From NCBI RefSeq assembly GCF_000626635.1, contig NZ_CP007451.1:3233501-3297500 (forward strand): a stretch of 64,000 nt of DNA, read 5' to 3'. Made by a program: the position numbers and the translations under genes. Positions 17,978-24,884 of the stretch are shown here, piece by piece. The notes below the pieces were generated by a model that searched no databases, was not told the DNA's origin, and saw only the letters and a program-made list of their open reading frames with translations. The stretch comes from Draconibacterium orientale. Its GTDB lineage: Bacteria; Bacteroidota; Bacteroidia; Bacteroidales; Prolixibacteraceae. Each line of letters opens with the position of its first letter. Positions within the stretch are counted from its first letter, which is position 1.

Positions 17978-19288
17978 ATGAAAAACCGATTTAAAATTTT
18001 GACACTTTTGGCGGTGTTGGCACTTGCCTTTACTGCTTGCGATGACGATGAAAGTTTAGATATAACGCTAGGCTTTTCTTTCTCACCTGAAGAAAATATT
18101 CAGGTTGGAGATACCGTTTATTTTACAAACAATTCGGTGTCGAATATGGATGTTGTTTACACCTGGGATATGGGAGATGGAACAACATTAAATGATGAAT
18201 CAGTAGAGCATGTTTATGCCGAGCCAGGTGTTTATGATGTAACTTTAAGTGTGGAGGATGGGCAATCCGAAAAATATGTTAGACAACAAATCAATGTTGA
18301 CGCATCTTTGGCCTTCATTGTTAACGCCGGAAGCTGGTCGGGAGATAAATCGACCATAACGGCTTACAATAAATATACTGATGAGGTAGTGAACAGCTAT
18401 TACAGTTCTGTGAATGGATTGGACATCACTTCAAATATTCAATTTGCCTACAACTACAACGGCAAAATTTATATGACGGGGAATACTGCCGATCAGATTT
18501 TTTGGGTTGATGCAAAAACCTTTGAACAAACGGAAAATGGGATTACCGATCAGATTGTAGGCCCCCGTAACTGTCAGGCACTTGGCGATTACCTGTATGT
18601 TTCTTGTTGGGGTGGAGCAGTTTACGCCGATCCTACACTCTCGTACATAGCAAAAGTAGATTTAACTGCCGGAGAAGTTGTGAGTACAATTCCTGTGCAT
18701 TATGGCCCCGAAGGTTTGGCTATTGCCGGAAACAAATTGTATGCTGCATTAAATTATACAAATCAGGTGGCAGTGATCGACCTGGACACAGATGAGGTTT
18801 CATACATCGATCTTCCTGAAGGCAACATTCCATCGTATTTTGAAAAGGATGATCAGGATAACTTGTATATCAATCTGGGAGTTGCATACGGCAATGAAAC
18901 CACACAAACAGGTATCGGCTACATTAATACTTCTACTGATGAATTTGAAGCGAAATATGATTTGGAAGGAGTTAGCAGCATGAACTATGTTGATGTTTTT
19001 GAGTTTAATGATGACTTCTCAAAATTGTATATCGTAACTACCGGTGGCTACGGAATGCCTGGTGGAGTATCTGTATTTGATGTGGCTTCAAAAAGTTTCG
19101 AAGCCGAAAAATTCATCGATGGAGTGAATGGATTAAATGGTTTGGGTTACTACGACGATAAACTGTTTTGTTTCTTCTCAGACAATGTAACCTCAAATGG
19201 TTCAGTGGTAACCTACTCACCTGATGGAACAGAATTGAAAGTGTTTGAAACAGGTATTGCACCATTCATGTTGCTTGATGTTGAATAA
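17978..19288 (+). CDS. btuG: BtuG-like surface lipoprotein, PKD plus beta-propeller
   Basis: 436 residues. Lipoprotein signal with lipobox FTAC, followed by acidic DDDE, the pattern that sends Bacteroidetes lipoproteins to the cell surface. Residues about 30-108 form a PKD domain (TYVWDMGDGT-like, here YTWDMGDGTTLNDES); the rest is a YncE-like seven-bladed beta-propeller. Bacteroides BtuG is a propeller lipoprotein that binds B12 with very high affinity and caps BtuB (established). The extra N-terminal PKD domain differs from the simplest BtuG. 17 bp after btuB. Confidence 0.75.
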   Translation: MKNRFKILTLLAVLALAFTACDDDESLDITLGFSFSPEENIQVGDTVYFTNNSVSNMDVVYTWDMGDGTTLNDESVEHVYAEPGVYDVTLSVEDGQSEKYVRQQINVDASLAFIVNAGSWSGDKSTITAYNKYTDEVVNSYYSSVNGLDITSNIQFAYNYNGKIYMTGNTADQIFWVDAKTFEQTENGITDQIVGPRNCQALGDYLYVSCWGGAVYADPTLSYIAKVDLTAGEVVSTIPVHYGPEGLAIAGNKLYAALNYTNQVAVIDLDTDEVSYIDLPEGNIPSYFEKDDQDNLYINLGVAYGNETTQTGIGYINTSTDEFEAKYDLEGVSSMNYVDVFEFNDDFSKLYIVTTGGYGMPGGVSVFDVASKSFEAEKFIDGVNGLNGLGYYDDKLFCFFSDNVTSNGSVVTYSPDGTELKVFETGIAPFMLLDVE

Positions 19289-19291
19289 GCG

Positions 19292-19684
19292 ATGAACAAA
19301 CTAAAAATATTTTGCCTTTATCTGCTGCTGGCTTGCTTTTTCGGATTATCGGCTTTTGCCGGCAACAGAGATAAGGTTACTGTTGAAATAGATTTTGGAT
19401 CGTTGAATCATCCAAAACTGAAAATCGAGACAAATTGGAAAGAAGGGCTTTCGGCTTTGGAAGCCCTCCAGTTTGTTGCGGAGGTAAAAACACACCCGGT
19501 GGGGCAATATGTTTTTGTCGATGAAATTGATGGTATAAAAGGTGAGCCGAACAAAAGTGTTTGGTACTACAAAATAAATGGCGAGCCGGCCAAAAAGATT
19601 GCTATCAACCAGCCCCTTGAAAGTGGTGATAAAATAACATGGATTTATAAACAGGATGTTTGTAGTCCGAAAGAAGACAAATAG
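19292..19684 (+). CDS. DUF4430 (transcobalamin C-terminal-like) secreted protein
   Basis: 130 residues: signal peptide ending at SAFAG, then one DUF4430 domain (KIETNWKEGLSALEALQFVA ... SVWYYKINGEPAKKIAI ... GDKITWIYK). This domain resembles the C-terminal beta domain of animal transcobalamin and intrinsic factor. It starts 3 bp after the BtuG-like gene, in a riboswitch-controlled operon, so a corrinoid-binding or receptor-assisting role at the outer membrane or periplasm is likely (inference). Confidence 0.75.
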   Translation: MNKLKIFCLYLLLACFFGLSAFAGNRDKVTVEIDFGSLNHPKLKIETNWKEGLSALEALQFVAEVKTHPVGQYVFVDEIDGIKGEPNKSVWYYKINGEPAKKIAINQPLESGDKITWIYKQDVCSPKEDK

Positions 19685-19750
19685 CTATAGGAATAATTAT
19701 AGCAGTTTCTTCCCTAAGTGCGGCACTCAAAGCACATGATAATGATTCTT

Positions 19751-19784
19751 ACCCCTGGTCGCGTACCTGGGGTTTGATTTTTTG
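19751..19784 (+). terminator. Terminator after the B12 uptake operon
   Basis: Stem ACCCCTGG (19751-19758) with CCTGGGGT (19766-19773), one T-T mismatch, 7-nt loop, followed by TTGATTTTTTG. It separates the uptake genes from cobU, though partial read-through is likely because cobU has no obvious promoter. Confidence 0.65.
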
Positions 19785-19810
19785 TAACTTTTGATATTCA
19801 ATTTTATAGA

Positions 19811-20383
19811 ATGGCACAAATAACATTTATAACAGGCGGCCAGCGCTCGGGGAAAAGCAGCTTTGCACAGAAACGTGCTGAAGAAAATTCGGATGCACCG
19901 GTGTATTTGGCAACCGCTCATATCTGGGACGAAGATTTTCATCGCCGGGTTAAACGCCATCAGTCCGATCGGGGCGAACAGTGGCAAACCATCGAGGAAG
20001 AGATTGAAATCAGTAAGCATGATTTGGCCGGAAAAACAGTGATGCTTGATTGTATTACGCTGTGGCTGACCAATATTTTTTACCGGAACAACAACGATGT
20101 TGATGCCAGCCTGGAATTAGCCAAGCGAGAGTGGGATAGATTTATCAAACAGGAGATGGAGCTTTTCGTGGTAAGCAACGAGCTGGGAATGGGCGTTCAT
20201 CCCGAAAACGAAATCGCCCGGAAATTTGCCGATCTGCAGGGCTGGATGAACCAGTACATTGCCAAATCGGCAAACGACGTATTTCTGATGGTTTCGGGAA
20301 TACCGGTACAGGTAAAAAGGCAAAAGGCAAAAAGTAGAAAGGTAAAAGTTGGGCGAAGCGAATTGAAAATCGGCCATAGCTAA
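19811..20383 (+). CDS. cobU: Adenosylcobinamide kinase / guanylyltransferase CobU
   Basis: 190 residues. P-loop TGGQRSGKSSFAQ, LATAHIWDEDFHRRVKRHQ, MLDCITLWLTN and VVSNELGMGVHPEN are the CobU motifs. It phosphorylates adenosylcobinamide and then adds GMP, activating it for lower-ligand attachment. The normal protein ends near VSGIPVQVK; the last 20 or so residues (rich in Lys/Arg) are translated from a short A/G-rich repeat (about 20310-20350) that has removed the original stop. Confidence 0.93.
   Translation: MAQITFITGGQRSGKSSFAQKRAEENSDAPVYLATAHIWDEDFHRRVKRHQSDRGEQWQTIEEEIEISKHDLAGKTVMLDCITLWLTNIFYRNNNDVDASLELAKREWDRFIKQEMELFVVSNELGMGVHPENEIARKFADLQGWMNQYIAKSANDVFLMVSGIPVQVKRQKAKSRKVKVGRSELKIGHS
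20310..20352. repeat. AAAAGGCAAAAAG-type repeat at the 3' end of cobU
   Basis: Short purine-rich units (GGTAAAAAGGCAAAAGGC, then AGAAAGGTAAAAG) that extend the cobU reading frame. Tracts of this type are frequent between Bacteroidetes genes. Confidence 0.5.
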
Positions 20384-20479
20384 ATCCCAACCGCAGTGTC
20401 GGCAACAAAAATTAAACTTCGAGTCTTCGTGTTTAAAAAAGAATGAATTTCGAATGCTGATTAACGAATTAAGATTTCA

Positions 20480-20572
20480 GAATGCTTTGCGTCTTTGCGC
20501 CTTTGCGGTTAAAATGTTTGTGTCTTTCTCTTTAAAAATTATATCTGCGCATATCCGCGCAATCTGCGAGAA
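20480..20572. repeat. Two dispersed-type repeats between cobU and cobT
   Basis: First GCGTCTTTGCGCCTTTGCGG (about 20489-20508), then a unit with ATCTGCGCATATCCGCGCAA and TCTGCGAG (20543-20570). Both belong to motif families that recur in intergenic DNA of many bacteria. The 206-bp gap holds no gene. Confidence 0.6.
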
Positions 20573-20589
20573 ATTAAAAAGCAATAACA

Positions 20590-21594
20590 ATGACATTAAA
20601 AGATCAGCTACAACACAAAATCGATAACAAAACCAAGCCGCTCGGATCGCTTGGAAGGCTTGAAAAACTGGCCCTGCAAATAGGCATGGTTCAAAACACA
20701 CTGTCGCCCAAAATTGAAAAACCGGCGCATCTGGTTTTTGCTGCCGACCATGGCCTGGTTGACGAAGGCATCAGCCCGTACCCCAAAGATGTAACCTGGC
20801 AAATGGTAATGAATTTTTGCGCCGGAGGTGCTTCCATCAACGTTTTTTGCCGGCAAAACGCAATGAATCTGAAAGTTTTTGATGTGGGTGTTGATTACGA
20901 TTTCCCGGCAGAACTACCCGTGATTAATGCCAAAGTGGCAAACGGAAGTCGTAACATGCGAAAAGAACCGGCCATGACCGCGGAGGAATGTCGCGCCGCG
21001 ATGGAAGTTGGTGTCAAAGCCGTTCGCGAAGAAGCGGCCAAAGGGTGTAATACCATCGGTTGTGGCGAAATGGGAATTGGAAACACCTCGCCTTCGTCGT
21101 TACTGATGCACAAATTTACCGGCCTTTCACTGGAAGATTGTACGGGTAGAGGCTCGGGCTTGAATGATGAGCAGGTCGATCGTAAAACCAGAATCCTACA
21201 AGAAATTGCCGCGAAATACAATCCCGGCACGCCTGAAGAAGTTTTAGCAACTTTCGGCGGTCTTGAAATTGCTGCCATGACGGGGGCTTACCTCGAAGCG
21301 AAGAGACAAAATATGCTTATCCTTATCGATGGTTTTATTGCCACGGCTGCTGTGCTTACGGCAATACAACTGGACCCGGCAGTAAAAGATAATTGTGTAT
21401 TTTGCCATGGTTCCGATGAAAAAGGACACGAGCTTATGTTGCAATACCTTGGAGCAAAACCGCTGCTGCAATTGGGAATGCGATTGGGCGAAGGAAGCGG
21501 AGCTGCTGTTGCGATGCCGCTGGTAAAATCGGCTGTAAATTTCCTCAACGAAATGAGCAGCATGGACGATGCCGGTGTTAGCAATAAAGATTAA
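20590..21594 (+). CDS. cobT: Nicotinate-nucleotide-dimethylbenzimidazole phosphoribosyltransferase CobT
   Basis: 334 residues. KTKPLGSLGRLEKLALQ at the N-terminus, VFAADHGLVDEGISPYP, GCGEMGIGNTSP and the C-terminal catalytic glutamate region FLNEMSSMDDAGVS. It makes alpha-ribazole phosphate, the activated lower ligand base for cobalamin. Middle member of the cobU-cobT-cobS-cobC set. Confidence 0.95.
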   Translation: MTLKDQLQHKIDNKTKPLGSLGRLEKLALQIGMVQNTLSPKIEKPAHLVFAADHGLVDEGISPYPKDVTWQMVMNFCAGGASINVFCRQNAMNLKVFDVGVDYDFPAELPVINAKVANGSRNMRKEPAMTAEECRAAMEVGVKAVREEAAKGCNTIGCGEMGIGNTSPSSLLMHKFTGLSLEDCTGRGSGLNDEQVDRKTRILQEIAAKYNPGTPEEVLATFGGLEIAAMTGAYLEAKRQNMLILIDGFIATAAVLTAIQLDPAVKDNCVFCHGSDEKGHELMLQYLGAKPLLQLGMRLGEGSGAAVAMPLVKSAVNFLNEMSSMDDAGVSNKD

Positions 21595-21658
21595 GTTTAC
21601 AAGTCAGAGTTTGAAATGGTTTTAGCTCTTTGCTCTCTGCGCATAGCTCTTTACAAAC

Positions 21659-22420
21659 ATGAAAAATGAAATAAAAATATTCCTCACAGCCCTGATGTTT
21701 TACACCCGAATTCCGGTGGGAAGCATCGAAGGATGGTCGGAGAAGATGCTGAACAAAGCAACGCGCTACTTTCCGGTAATCGGATGGATTGTTGGAGGGG
21801 TTGGGGCATTGGTTTATTTTGCTTTTGGCGCTGTATTGCCAGTTACGCTGGCAGTAGCCCTCAGTATGGTGGCCACAATTCTGTTAACCGGAGCATTTCA
21901 CGAGGATGGTTTTGCCGATTTCTGCGATGGTTTTGGAGGCGGCTACACACCCGAACGTATCCTGGAAATAATGAAAGACAGCCGGATTGGTACCTACGGA
22001 ACAGTAGGTATTTTATCGGTTCTGGCGATAAAATTTCTGGCCTTGTCGCATATCGATACAATGCGCATTCCTTTTATTTTAATTGCCGGTCATGCCTTAA
22101 GTCGCATTTTCCCGGTGCTGCTAATTTATTCTTCGGTTTACGCGCGCCTGGATGCAACAAGCAAAACCAAGCCCGTTGGTAAAGCCGATTCGTTATTTTC
22201 GTTGCTGTTGGCACTGGTTACGGGCGGATTGTCATTGCTGTTCCTTGCCTGGCAGGAAACTGTTTTGGTGATTGCGGTTTTGCTCATTGTAACCTTTTTC
22301 TTCAGGAATTATATCACACGCAAATTAGGCGGTTACACCGGCGATGTTTTGGGTGCCCTGCAGCAATTGTGCGAAGTGTTTTTTTATTTGTGTATTCTTG
22401 CTTATCAAAATCTGGGATGA
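21659..22420 (+). CDS. cobS: Adenosylcobinamide-GDP ribazoletransferase CobS
   Basis: 253 residues, about six membrane helices. Signature FHEDGFADFCDGFGGGYTPERILEIMKDSRIGTYG in parts: acidic metal site in HEDGFADFCDG and MKDSRIGTYG. It joins adenosylcobinamide-GDP and alpha-ribazole phosphate at the inner membrane. The stop overlaps the cobC start (ATGA at 22417-22420). Confidence 0.95.
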   Translation: MKNEIKIFLTALMFYTRIPVGSIEGWSEKMLNKATRYFPVIGWIVGGVGALVYFAFGAVLPVTLAVALSMVATILLTGAFHEDGFADFCDGFGGGYTPERILEIMKDSRIGTYGTVGILSVLAIKFLALSHIDTMRIPFILIAGHALSRIFPVLLIYSSVYARLDATSKTKPVGKADSLFSLLLALVTGGLSLLFLAWQETVLVIAVLLIVTFFFRNYITRKLGGYTGDVLGALQQLCEVFFYLCILAYQNLG

Positions 22421-22965
22421 AGATCTACACGATCCGACATAGCAGCGTAAATGTAAAACCCGGCATTTGTTATGGGCAAACCGATGTTGATGTGGCCGAA
22501 TCGTTTTACGAAGAGCAAAAACGTCTTTCACAGGAATTAGCGCAGGTGAGTTTTGATGCCGTGTGGTCGAGCCCCTTATTGCGTTGCCGGAAACTGGCTG
22601 AAAGTCTTTTTCCGAATAAGGCGATTCATTTTGATTCGCGACTTAAAGAATTGAATTTTGGCGACTGGGAAATGCTGCCCTGGGACGAAATATATGCTCA
22701 ACCGGAGGGAAAAGACTGGATGGACAATTACCAGATACTGCCAACCAAAAACGGCGAATCGTACCCTGAAATGGTGGCGCGTGTTTCGGCTATTTTCAAT
22801 GCAATTAAAAACGAAAATGCTGAAAACATTGCCATTGTTGCCCATGCCGGAGTAATCCGCATTTTAAAAAGTGTGATTGAGAACCGTCCAATTTCTGAAC
22901 TTTTTGAAAATTTTAAACCGGCTTATGCCAGCTGTACCGTCTTCGAAATTAATCAACATGACTAA
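22417..22965 (+). CDS. cobC: Alpha-ribazole phosphatase CobC (histidine phosphatase family)
   Basis: 182 residues. Catalytic histidine in TIRHSSV, with RH kept but the usual glycine replaced by serine; ELNFGDWEMLPWDEI and the second histidine in VAHAGVIRIL. The start at 22417 overlaps the cobS stop by the ATGA arrangement; an upstream frame start at 22369 lies inside cobS. It dephosphorylates the ribazole or cobalamin 5'-phosphate at the end of nucleotide-loop assembly. Confidence 0.9.
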   Translation: MKIYTIRHSSVNVKPGICYGQTDVDVAESFYEEQKRLSQELAQVSFDAVWSSPLLRCRKLAESLFPNKAIHFDSRLKELNFGDWEMLPWDEIYAQPEGKDWMDNYQILPTKNGESYPEMVARVSAIFNAIKNENAENIAIVAHAGVIRILKSVIENRPISELFENFKPAYASCTVFEINQHD

Positions 22966-22967
22966 AC

Positions 22968-23318
22968 CAAAAATATACGTCGGCTTATCAAAACCTCTAC
23001 TTCGTTGTTTCTCCCATTTTGGTTTTTTACGGATTGGCTAACCGGTCTCTTATAATTATTGATGATTGCTGGCTGCGAAACAGCAGCGTTAAACGAAAAC
23101 CAGGTCAGAACGGCAGTTTTGTAAACGTTGGCCGAAACCCATCGTGACGGAGTAATTGCTGCTTTGTTTTTTATTTCGTTGGAGGAGTGCCTGCTGTGCT
23201 TGCCTATAAAATGGCGAATACCCTCGATTCTGTGATCGGTCTGCTATTAAAAGTTTGTTTTATCAATATGGCAGTAACGCTTGTGTTTATCGGTGGTTTT
23301 GTGCTTTGGTTGGTATAA
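22968..23318 (+). pseudogene. cbiB: Decayed cbiB/cobD (cobinamide-phosphate synthase) relic
   Basis: No open frame, but reading across frames recovers the central CbiB signature. Frame of 23104: VRTAVL, stop, TLAETHRDGVIAALFF; preceded by IAGCETAALNENQ. Frame of 23178: VGGVPAVLAYKMANTLDSVIG. The intact enzyme has the same order (AE.xxDGV, GGxPG, YKxxNTLDSM). At least one in-frame stop (23122) and one frameshift (between 23166 and 23178) inactivate it; most of the N-terminal half is missing. After the NTLDS motif the frame runs on to a hydrophobic end at 23318 that I cannot assign. CbiB attaches aminopropanol to cobyric acid. Confidence 0.8.
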
Positions 23319-23321
23319 AAC

Positions 23322-23402
23322 AAAAAAGGACGGGTCAACACCCATCCTTTTCACTAACTAAACCAATAAAACTAATCAAACCTAAACTTATGAACTAAAC
23401 TT
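23322..23402 (-). ncRNA. Tandem small RNA, copy 1
   Basis: About 80 nt, read leftward. From the predicted start near 23402 the RNA carries a conserved U-rich stretch (GUUUAGGUUUGAUUAG, then UUUUAUUGGUUUAGUUAG) and ends in a hairpin GGAUGGGU-GUUG-ACCCGUCC followed by six U (plus positions 23328-23347, tail 23327-23322). The fourth pair is a U-G wobble in this strand but would be a C-A mismatch in the opposite one, which favours minus-strand transcription. No open frame of useful length. Function unknown. Confidence 0.75.
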
Positions 23403-23408
23403 GTATGA

Positions 23409-23453
23409 CAAATGTACAATGAAAATGTAAACAGGAAGTTATCTCAATGTTAA
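23409..23453 (-). promoter_or_regulatory. Promoter of RNA copy 1
   Basis: In the minus strand: TTAACAT (23447-23453), 5 bp, TAAC (23438-23441), 21 bp, TACATTTG (23409-23416). The last is an exact TAnnTTTG -7 box about 7 bp before the predicted RNA start. The two TAAC motifs are 11 bp apart, one helical turn. Confidence 0.7.
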
Positions 23454-23563
23454 AAAATGTGTTTTATAACATCTTTTTAATCTATCGATACTTAAGAAAA
23501 ATCTATTGGACGATTTTGGGGCGGTGTTGAATGTATTGCTAAATCTACAGTTTGGGGTAAAAT

Positions 23564-23645
23564 AAAAAAGGACAGGTCAACACCTATCCTTTTGTCTAAC
23601 TAAACCAATAAAACTAATCAAACCTAAACTTATGAACTAAAACTT
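23564..23645 (-). ncRNA. Tandem small RNA, copy 2
   Basis: Same organisation as copy 1. The hairpin is GGAUAGGU-GUUG-ACCUGUCC with a U-run. Compared with copy 1, one G-C pair has become A-U with both sides changed together, a compensatory change. The U-rich body is otherwise identical. About 242 bp after copy 1. Confidence 0.75.
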
Positions 23646-23651
23646 ATAGTA

Positions 23652-23696
23652 CAAATGTAAGTGCTTTCTTCGAAACAAAAGTTAATCGAATGTTAA
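23652..23696 (-). promoter_or_regulatory. Promoter of RNA copy 2
   Basis: TTAACAT, 5 bp, TAAC (23681-23684), 21 bp, TACATTTG (23652-23659) in the minus strand. Spacing is identical to copy 1 although the DNA between the boxes differs. Confidence 0.7.
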
Positions 23697-23833
23697 GTTG
23701 TGTAATATCGTATTGTTATTATTTATGAGCGATAAGTATCATCTATTGCAAACGTTTGCGGAATAAAATGTAAAAAAGACTTTGGAGATGTGTTTGAACT
23801 GACAAAAAGATATTGAGGTTTTGGTTTTGTGCA

Positions 23834-23916
23834 TAAAAAAAGGACGAGTCAACACTCATCCTTTTCACTAACTAAACCAATAAAACTAATCAAACCTAAA
23901 CTTATGAACTAAACTT
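23834..23916 (-). ncRNA. Tandem small RNA, copy 3
   Basis: Same body; hairpin GGAUGAGU-GUUG-ACUCGUCC, seven-U tail. The third-from-loop pair is A-U instead of G-C, another compensatory change at a different position from copy 2. Confidence 0.75.
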
Positions 23917-23922
23917 GTAGTA

Positions 23923-23967
23923 CAAATTTAAGGCGAATACGATGAACTAAGGTTAATGGGATGTTAA
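23923..23967 (-). promoter_or_regulatory. Promoter of RNA copy 3
   Basis: TTAACAT (23961-23967), 5 bp, TAAC (23952-23955), 21 bp, TAAATTTG (23923-23930) in the minus strand. The -7 box varies only at the two unconstrained positions. Confidence 0.7.
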
Positions 23968-24380
23968 AATGTGTGCACATAACATATTTTAACTTTATGA
24001 ATCATCAGTTAAATTGATGGGAATTGTATGTCCATGATCTCATCTGTCAGGATATCAGTGCTTAATGTCGGCTGTGGTCTGTGAAAACACTTGTAATGTC
24101 AGGTTTGTACGAAAGTGTTGGTGTTAACTCAGATGTTAATTACGTATTAAGAACAGGGAAGATATAGCGCTTTGTAATTTTTAACTTGCTTTTCGAGGAT
24201 GGGGTGCCCCCTTGATTGTGAATTGACTTGTGATGCTATCATCTTTCCGCAATTTCGGAATGTTGTACGTTCTCACAATATAATTTAAAGGAATCAGAAC
24301 TGAATTAAATATGTTTCACCGAAAGATGAGATGTCGGGAGTGGGGTAATTCAGGTGTTGTTGGAGATGGTTGGTATAACG
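23968..24380. other. Spacer between RNA copies 3 and 4
   Basis: About 410 bp without an open frame, RNA copy or recognisable repeat. The other copies are 242-270 bp apart, but copies 3 and 4 are 547 bp apart, so a copy could have been lost here; no remnant of the U-rich core is visible. Confidence 0.4.
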
Positions 24381-24464
24381 AAAAAAAGGACGGGTCAACA
24401 CCCATCCTTTTCACTAACTAAACCAATAAAACTAATCAAACCTAAACTTATGAACTAAAACTTA
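24381..24464 (-). ncRNA. Tandem small RNA, copy 4
   Basis: Same body; hairpin identical to copy 1 (GGAUGGGU-GUUG-ACCCGUCC) with seven U. The upstream DNA is also closer to copy 1 than to the others, suggesting that 1 and 4 share a recent ancestor. Confidence 0.75.
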
Positions 24465-24469
24465 TACTG

Positions 24470-24514
24470 CAAAGATAAGGTGCGTATGTAAACCGGAGGT
24501 TACCCGAATGTTAA
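24470..24514 (-). promoter_or_regulatory. Promoter of RNA copy 4
   Basis: TTAACAT (24508-24514), 5 bp, TAAC (24499-24502), 21 bp, TATCTTTG (24470-24477) in the minus strand. Confidence 0.7.
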
Positions 24515-24626
24515 AAAATGTGTTTTATAACATATTTTAAATCTATTCAAGCTTAGAGAAAATCTATCGGGTGAAACTATTGTGGAAGATGGCAGGGCGA
24601 GTGGGGATTGTTTTCGAATTAAGCTA

Positions 24627-24711
24627 TAAAAAAAGGATGAGTCAACGCTCATCCTTTCCACTAACTAAACCAATAAAACTAATCAAACCTAAACTTGTGA
24701 ACTAAAACTTA
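24627..24711 (-). ncRNA. Tandem small RNA, copy 5
   Basis: Same body; hairpin GGAUGAGC-GUUG-ACUCAUCC with seven U. The U-G wobble of the other copies is a U-A pair here, and the loop-closing pair is lost (C-A). The most diverged copy. Confidence 0.7.
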
Positions 24712-24716
24712 TGCTG

Positions 24717-24747
24717 CAAAGATATGCTGAAAAACATATTGCGGTTA
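24717..24747 (-). promoter_or_regulatory. Promoter of RNA copy 5
   Basis: TAAC (24744-24747), 19 bp, TATCTTTG (24717-24724) in the minus strand. The distal TTAACAT box is missing and the spacing is 2 bp shorter than in copies 1-4, so regulation may differ. Confidence 0.55.
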
Positions 24748-24833
24748 CGATATGAGTGAAGAATCGTTCGGAAAGGCATATTTTTTAACAAACGCTTAAG
24801 CTTTGGAAAAAATTTTAGAAACTAAGTATTAAA

Positions 24834-24862
24834 AAAGCCCGTTCCAGTTTGCAACGAGCTTT
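24834..24862 (-). terminator. Terminator of the floA operon
   Basis: Stem AAAGCCCGTT (24834-24843) with AACGAGCTTT (24853-24862), one mismatch, followed in the minus strand by a run of six T. Lies 22 bp after the floA stop. Confidence 0.8.
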
Positions 24863-24884
24863 AAAATTTTATTGTAGATAGGGT

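Noticed and set aside
23320-24720. The five repeats as a CRISPR array
   Set aside because: The repeated unit is about 80 bp, spacers are 160-460 bp and unequal, and each unit has its own promoter and terminator. No cas genes are near.
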